The translations under genes and the position numbers were made by a program. Shown one piece after another: positions 53,816 through 64,000 of a stretch of DNA of 64,000 bases; position 1 is the stretch's first letter; every line of letters starts with the position of its first letter. This DNA is from Crambe crambe (Eukaryota > Porifera > Demospongiae > Poecilosclerida > Crambeidae): positions 3,800,404 through 3,864,403 of the forward strand of contig OZ004597.1 in NCBI GenBank assembly GCA_963924555.1. Direction: 5' to 3'. The notes under the pieces are model-generated. The model saw only the letters and a program-made list of their open reading frames with translations, had not been told where the DNA came from and did no database searches.

Positions 53816-56800
53816 CTAGAATCTGACAGAGATATTACACAATTTCTTCTTCAACAGGGATTCATCACACAGCGTTATGATGAAATTAAAAACCCAAGGT
53901 CAAATCTAACTGATGCTCATAAAGCTAATATGCTAGTGACTGCAATCAGGAATCAAGTAGAACTTCATCCCTACAATTAGCTACATCAAGATTGTTGATC
54001 ATTGCATCTGAATATAACATGATATGGAGACATCATTGAAATTCTTAATCTAGAGTTAGTATTGTGGGATTACAGTGACTTCTCCAGCTTCTATACACAA
54101 CCCTCAAACTCTTCAATCAAGATAATACTGTATGGCCGCCCGTGCAGACAACAAAGGATAGGATAACTATTAATACTTCAAACCTTCCTTTTTGGGCTCA
54201 AGCAGTTTGAAAAGTACTACTTGTACAACTCTCTCAGAACGTGAATCTTAATCCTTACTAGTTATCACTCCTACTCCAATACAATTACCACTGACTGGTC
54301 GTTTATGACTTACTCACTGACTTATACTAATCACCTTAAAAGTATAATGGACTTTTTGGCTTTGTTTAATGAATCAAAATCAAAATTGTGGGCATAGCTA
54401 ACGTCAAGCATAATAAGCTTTTCAAGAATTATTCAAAAGCATAATAGACAAAAAAAAGAAAGCATATTAGGCTCAAGCCTAATAATTATTGTGATAACCC
54501 TCCATGATTCAGGTGGAACCCAAAAAATAAAATTATTAGTTTAATAGCTATAACTATTGTTACTACCAAGTCTGTCACAGTCACACCTGCATCCAATGTC
54601 TCTTCTTTATAAACAAGATCTCCAAAGGAACTTCTGTGATGACCACACCCATTACCCAACCTCCCAGGAGCTTCTCCCCAACTCCATCATCAACTGAAAT
54701 AAGAGGAATGCAGCCATGTTCAACAATACACAGTGATTAGTCTCGCGGACCAGCTGTGAGCAACCCTGATGTCAATCAGCAAGGCTTGTTTCTCTGAGAT
54801 TTAGATACATGTATCAAGAACAGCACAAAAGGAGTTTTTTCCAGCAGCTTACAGAGCATATAGAAAAAGAGATCATACATAGGAAAAAGGACCTATAGCT
54901 AAAAATCTAAAAAACTTCTAGCCACAAACTTTAATTCAGCTGAGTTCGAGTAGAGATCACGTTATTGACGACCTTTACCCAACTTTTCCGGATGGTTATT
55001 CAACTACACACTCCTTGAAAATCTGGTTCATAAATTTGGGAACCAAACCTTCAAAAAGAGTTTCGAATGAAAACTTGTCTGTGTGAATTTGTCAATACTG
55101 CAACAATCACATGGACACTCCCAACAGTTATTTCATCTGCTCTTGAGGAAAATCTCAAAAATATTGATATGAGTACATACTGTAAAGAAATGCATCCTTA
55201 TTGATGGTAGAGAGTGTAAATACTCAACAAAAGAGAGATAACTGAAAAATATCTATTCAGAAAAGGAGGGAAGGAACCTAGCTCCTTTCAAGCTAGCACA
55301 AATCAAGTCCAAATTGAAATAAAAGATGCAGATGAATTCACCAGAAGAATGTTTAAAGGAAACCCAGATGACATCATCTATAAAAAGCAGCCCATAAATA
55401 GGTCGTCTTACTTATGACTTCAAAGAACATGTGTTTTAAAAATCACCTCGGCTCATCCTAATAGAAGGAGCGGCCAGTGGTCCCAGGGTCTATGTTTGAA
55501 AAATCACACCCTGCTGGTATTCTTACCACTACGAAACAACAGAGTAAGATCAGCTGAATGTGTATCTGACCTCTTTATGCACTCTCACCTACAGCAGGCC
55601 ATAGCACAAGAGGTGGAGAGCAACCAGGGAGAGGGTGTGGCCTAAGGCTGGGATGAACTGGAAGAAGTATGAGGGTAAAATCTTCCATATTCCTGGTGGT
55701 CGTGCACTTCTTAAAGCCACAATAATTGTCACCAGTAGACCATGGGCCACTAAGACCATCATTGAGAACTCTGTCATTCAACCAGATCAGCATATTGAGA
55801 TCACTACAACTCCTACTTTAGAGTTCAATCAAGTGCTAAGAGAAGAAAAGGTCGAATCTAACAGCAGAAGCAAATTATCACCTCCAACCCAGTCATCAAT
55901 GCAGCTATGTACACTCCTATTATATCACTGCCAATATGGTAGCTGAACAAGACACTGACACACCCCCCTCCATCAACTCTGACTCAATTGTATACATTAT
56001 ACACATGTAAACTGCTGACACAGCACCTTACACAGATGTGCAGGAACAACTACAGGCAATCAGTAGACTGGCCTGGAAAGGCATCTTGAAACAACAGCTG
56101 ACATTTAGTGGTACTTCTACAGTGAAGGAGACACTTGGTCTGATGGAAACAGCAGGAGAAGAGAGAGGTGAGAGAACAGAGGTGAAGAAGAAGGTCAGGT
56201 TTCCCAGGTGCATCATTAATGATATCAAAGTATCTCACAAGTGATTATGATGCTAATCCATACCAATGAATTTTTGAAGTACACAATCCTGAGATTGCTC
56301 TCAACATGCTTCAATCAATATCAGTTCGCTCTGCATATGAATGGAGTCCAATCGATTGCTATAGGCTCTTCCATTGTAGATGAAGAAATAGAAATGCTAT
56401 GTGGGGGCATGATAGAGTGCAACGAAGAAAAGGGAGTCAGGCAAGAAATACATGCATGATTTCCATTTCTGTGGATGGTCTAAATTACTTAGTGAAAGTA
56501 CCTAATAATCTTCTACAGCGAATCATAGCTATCACTGTACCTGCACTTAGACTCTTGTTTGCAGGTATTGAATCTCACATAATCTTATTGGAGAGGAAGG
56601 AGCAGCGGGGCTCATGAGAGCTTTCTCTCACCACAAGACTCCATTGAAAGAATTGAAACATCTATTGGAGAATAAGAAAAGTACCGTGTGAACTTCTGGC
56701 TAACATGGTAAAGTAATGGCTCATTTATCTCTATCATGGAACATCACCTTGATACAATAGAATCAACAGTCTTAGCTAACATCTATTCAACATTGTCAGT

Positions 56801-57180
56801 GGATAGCTGAACATCATTGGCATCACTTCTTCAGCATTCTCCATGCAATAGATATTTCTAATGCAAGATTAATAGTGATACTGGACTATAAGTCAAAACA
56901 AATCAGTGGTGGGAATCTCTATGATCAAGTGGGAGATGAGCTTGCTGGGAAAGAATAATGTACTACAAGAACTTGATATGAGTGACTGTGGTCAAACTTG
57001 TGTCCAGCTGGCAGAGGAATAACACAACATTATGAGAGTTAGATTTGAGTGATAATCGACTAGGTGAGGATGGAATTGATGTACTGTTAACAAGTTTACA
57101 AAGAAATGCAACCTTGATAAGACTCATCCTATCACGAATATACAAACAACCAGCAGACCTTAGAGTGGAATGGAAAGGTG
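53816..57180 (+). pseudogene. Decayed NLR gene (CARD-like, NACHT, LRR)
   Basis: Pieces occur in NLR order but in broken frames. A CARD-like stretch (53816-53980) reads FLLQQGFITQRYDEI then NPRSNLTDAHKANML. An effector-like stretch near 55000 reads YTLLENLVHKFGNQTFKKS. NACHT remnants (about 55254-55900) include RRMFKGNPDDIIYKKQP, a wrecked P-loop LILIEGAASGPRVY in place of GxxxxGK[ST], LRNNRVRSAECVSDLF, GWDELEE after an in-frame stop, and ATIIVTSRPWATKTII. A post-NACHT segment EQLQAISRLAWKGIL lies at about 56040. LRR text LDLSDNRLGEDGIDVLLTSL lies at about 57040-57100. NLRs are cytosolic pattern sensors of innate immunity. Multiple stops, frameshifts and the lost Walker A indicate a dead gene. 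Confidence 0.75.
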
Positions 57181-57207
57181 AGAGTCATAAATGTCCATGT
57201 ATTTGTG

Positions 57208-57209
<2 letters not shown>

Positions 57210-57236
<27 letters not shown>
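57210..57236 (+). repeat. (CT)n microsatellite
   Basis: A perfect CT run just after the last NLR remnant. Confidence 0.95.
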
Positions 57237-57239
<3 letters not shown>

Positions 57240-57300
57240 ATAGAATATATATTCAGAAGAATATTTTAATACACATTATTCTCATGTATTAATTTTAGAG

Positions 57301-57312
57301 ACGCATGCGCAT
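57301..57312. promoter_or_regulatory. NRF1-like ACGCATGCGCAT upstream of TMEM272-like gene
   Basis: It lies 97-108 bp upstream of the ATG at 57409. A TATAAAA at about 57360 is also close, about 48 bp before the start codon. Confidence 0.45.
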
Positions 57313-57408
57313 TCGTTGACTATAGCCCCTCCCCCACGCAAATAAAAAGTGCATGTACTTATAAAAGGCGCTAGGCTAACGCTATATTCTGTCCCACCAG
57401 CCCAATAA

Positions 57409-59459
57409 ATGGAATCACAGCAAGGCCAAGTTGAGTGTGTAGTAAACACCGAATCATCTCCACCTCCCGCACTTGCAGTGAGACTGTGGTATACAGGTAA
57501 GTGCTGGCTAGAACTCCCAGCATAGATAGCTAGCTGTTAAAGACTGATTTAAAAGGCATTTAAGGATGATAGGCCAGGAGTGAGGTGTACTGTATAAGCT
57601 TAAGGACCAGGACACGTGTAGAAAAATTTGCCTGACCTGCCTGCATGGTTGCCCAGGCCTGGTTTCTGTGATCTACACATTAATGCAATCACTTTATCCT
57701 AGATCCTACAGATGATGAAGATCCTCCAGAGTACTGCTCACTTGACATTAATTCTGGGGAAACACCTCCTTTGGATTATGAAACTGTGATGGCAGCTGCA
57801 TCAACAGGAATTCCACCCCCAGATATAGATCTAACCAAAGGATCTCTAATTGGTCAGTTTACCATCTGTCATAATGAAACTGTACAAGGCCACATGTTAA
57901 TTCTGAGCTCCCATACAACAGTGTGGTTTGCATGACCCACATTGATGCCAAGTGTATTGAACCATTAGGCCAAGCAATGTAGTTTCTCACCACCTCTCTC
58001 ATTTAGGAGCCATACCCTGGGATTTTTTTTTTTGCAGTGTCCTGAATGAAAAACTCATTCTCAAAATTCTCTGGTCATTGAAACCCTCCCACTGGTAAAC
58101 TATTATCATGAAATGACTTTTATCTCACAGCTGACGCCCCTCCTTCTTATCGGCAATTATTTGGTACCGAAGAGGATTCAAGTACCACCAATTCAGTAAA
58201 TCCTCGACAAACCAGGAGATGGAGAAGATCAACACGTCCACACACACTCCGTCGAAGGCAACAGAGCACTCAAAATGATGAAATAACCAATCATAGCCAG
58301 AATCAAAGTATAATGAACAAACTGCTAAGTTGTATCCCAAATGTGACCCTCAAGAGTAAGTATCGACAACACACTCAATAAATTCCTGACTTCATAAAAA
58401 TATTATTCTGTACTTCAATATTTTATAAACATCCATTTTCTTTTTTATATCATCACAGCAATTTGTGTGGCATCTATTTCATGTGTGAATTCCTAATAAT
58501 CATAGTGATATACAAGACAATTCTGTGGTCAATAGTAGAAAACCAAATAAGATCATGGGTGGGGGAGTACGTTGCATAATAGGATACCAGGGTGGGAGGA
58601 CTTTTTATGGCACTCAATGTTCTGCTCTGCTCTGTTGTCAAATAATAAGATCATGAGTTAATAAAACACCAGGGTGGGTTAATAAAACACCAGGGTGGCC
58701 AAAAGAATTTTGTGGTCAATTATTACAAATGCACACAAGTATTTTATATGGACAGGTCTCTCTACTGGAATGAATTCTGTCACAGTATTGTTTCTCCAAA
58801 AGAGCCTATAAAGACTTTAGTGTGGGTGGAAATTGCACAAATAATAGTTCTGTGCTATCCCTTATGCTCAGATTACTTGTAAGGTACTCTATGTCCTGTT
58901 ATTAATGCAGTGCATCTCTTCGTCACTATTTCTCTTGCTCTCATGGCTATTCCACTCTCTATGCTCACTGTTGGTGAGTCCCTCATTATAGAAATGAAGT
59001 AGTGCTCCTCTCATAATAATAATTGTTAACAATCTCTTCATAGGTATTATGAATATCAACGTGTGTTCCAGAACAATTATTCCTCTCTATTTGATAATAG
59101 CTGGTTTTTGCCTCTTAGCAGAAGTTATCGTCCACATGATCACCTTTCTTGTATCAGAATTTATAAACCATGAAAGTTCTCTCTACACCCTTCAATTTTG
59201 TGACCGCCTTGCCTTCCTTATGCTGATTTGGGTTCTTATTGGGTCTAACTGGATTTTCAAGGTCTCCTTATATCCCACCCCCTGTGCCACAGGTGCAAAT
59301 CTGCAGTCTAACAACATCTCAAGAGATGAACATTGCGAGAACTGCAGCATTGCTGTGTATCACTTCACCTCTGTGGTCATAGTAGCACAATACCTCTTAG
59401 CATTCACTGTGCTCACTCTGTGCTGCTTCATGGCCATTAGAAACATGCGGCTACGATGA
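57409..59459 (+). CDS. TMEM272-like four-TM protein with PPxY motifs
   Basis: Exons: 57409-57496, 57703-57852, 58131-58355, 58911-58973, 59044-59459, phases consistent, 313 residues. The cytosolic N-terminal half is acidic and proline-rich with PPEYCSL, PPLDYETV and APPSYRQLFG; PPEY and PPSY are PPxY ligands for WW domains such as those of Nedd4-type ligases. An arginine-rich patch (RQTRRWRRSTRPHTLRRR) follows. The membrane half reads HLFVTISLALMAIPLSMLTV then IIPLYLIIAGFCLLAEVIV and two more hydrophobic segments, as in invertebrate proteins labelled TMEM272-like. Function is unknown; turnover by WW-domain ligases is inference. A possible alternative short exon after 58459 (acceptor, then a stop within 12 codons) is present. 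Confidence 0.75.
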
Positions 59460-59481
59460 CAAATGATTTAAAGTTACTTCA

Positions 59482-59542
<61 letters not shown>

Positions 59543-60159
59543 GGCTCAGAGGGAGTGTTCTTATAATAATGTCTATTTGGCTGCTTCATACTGTTCTCTC
59601 ATTCTTGTAGCTAGGCTGTACAGGAGGGAAGCCTGCATAAATATGATAATTATACAGTTGAGTTCTGATAGGACTCGTACATCACTCTCTTTCATTTTAG
59701 TGTTATGTTTGTTTCAATCTAAACTTTCACTCTAGTGTTATATTTGCAAAAGATAGTGTGTCCTTTATATCCTTTATTGTAGGTTAGAGGTTATCCTAGG
59801 TTATTCAGCTATCTGCTTCTGCTATATCCCTTAGGAAAGGTTCCCTTATTAGATTAGAGGTTATCCCTTATTCCTTATTAGAGGCTATCTGCTTCTGCTA
59901 TAAAAAAGGTTCCTTTATTAGAGGTTGATTAGAGGTTATCCCTTATTCCTTATTAGAGGCTATCCCTTATTAGAGGTTATCCCTTATTAGAGGTTATCAC
60001 TTATCCTTTATTACCTTATCATTGGCTATCGGTTATCCCTTATTAGAGACTATCTCTTAGAGGTTATCCCTTATAATAGAGGCTATTATGGTTCTGATTT
60101 CCAGAGAGGCTAGGATGACATGACATAATTATTATGACCTATTCAACTGTCACACAATG
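59460..60159. repeat. (ATT)n run and minisatellite between convergent genes
   Basis: (ATT)n occupies 59483-59541. About 59785-60090 is an irregular minisatellite of TTAGAGGTTATCCCTTATTCC type units, varying between GGTTATC and GGCTATC. Confidence 0.85.

Positions 60160-64000
<3,841 letters not shown>

Noticed and set aside
58440..58500. Extra coding exon in the TMEM272-like gene
   Set aside because: Acceptor present, but the frame stops within a dozen codons and no donor follows; kept only as a possible alternative end.

Overview
The window is animal nuclear DNA, most likely from a demosponge. The evidence is compact spliced genes with introns of roughly 60 to 1,300 bp, metazoan-specific families (ADAM10, KRIT1, ATM, TMEM267) next to families typically expanded in sponges (TRIM-NHL, multi-Death-domain ROCO GTPases, Ig/FN3 receptors, NLR-like genes, beta-helix plus multi-TM proteins), and many small inverted-repeat elements. 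The species assignment is inference. Gene names come from reading translated exons and recalling family signatures; no database search was run.

Layout. 1-6.0 kb (+): a 5'-truncated TRIM-NHL gene, a complete intronless TRIM-NHL gene and decayed fragments of further copies. 6.2-15.7 kb (+): the C-terminal 22 exons of ATM, the DNA double-strand-break kinase, with all junction phases consistent. The N-terminal half is not in the window, so the TRIM genes may sit inside an ATM intron. 17.0-22.4 kb (-): a 9-exon ADAM10/Kuzbanian-like sheddase with almost no cytoplasmic tail. 23.8-25.4 kb (-): TMEM267. It is head-to-head, 87 bp between start codons, with a plus-strand tandem cyclic-nucleotide-binding-domain protein (25.5-27.2 kb) that starts with a myristoylation-type MGxxxS. 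27.6-33.3 kb (+): a ROCO (P-loop GTPase plus COR) protein with three Death-fold modules, followed at 34.8-36.5 kb by a tandem copy of only its Death-fold exons. 37.9-41.4 kb (-): an intronless 1190-residue secreted-type beta-helix plus multi-TM protein. 42.4-51.8 kb (-): two tandem paralogous Ig-FN3 type I receptors whose tails carry arrays of ITIM-like tyrosines. 53.8-57.2 kb (+): a decayed NLR (CARD-like, NACHT, LRR). 57.4-59.5 kb (+): a TMEM272-like membrane protein with PPxY motifs. 60.2-64.0 kb (-): the ankyrin and FERM half of KRIT1 (CCM1), running off the window.

The genes do not form one pathway. The accessory parts share an innate-immune or signalling theme: E3-ligase-type TRIMs, Death-fold GTPase and NLR, and ITIM-type receptors. 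These are interleaved with conserved single-copy genes. Local duplication is pervasive: TRIM fragments, the Death-fold cassette, the receptor pair, and stray fragments of TMEM267, the CNB gene and the beta-helix gene. Foldback elements and minisatellites fill the introns and gaps.
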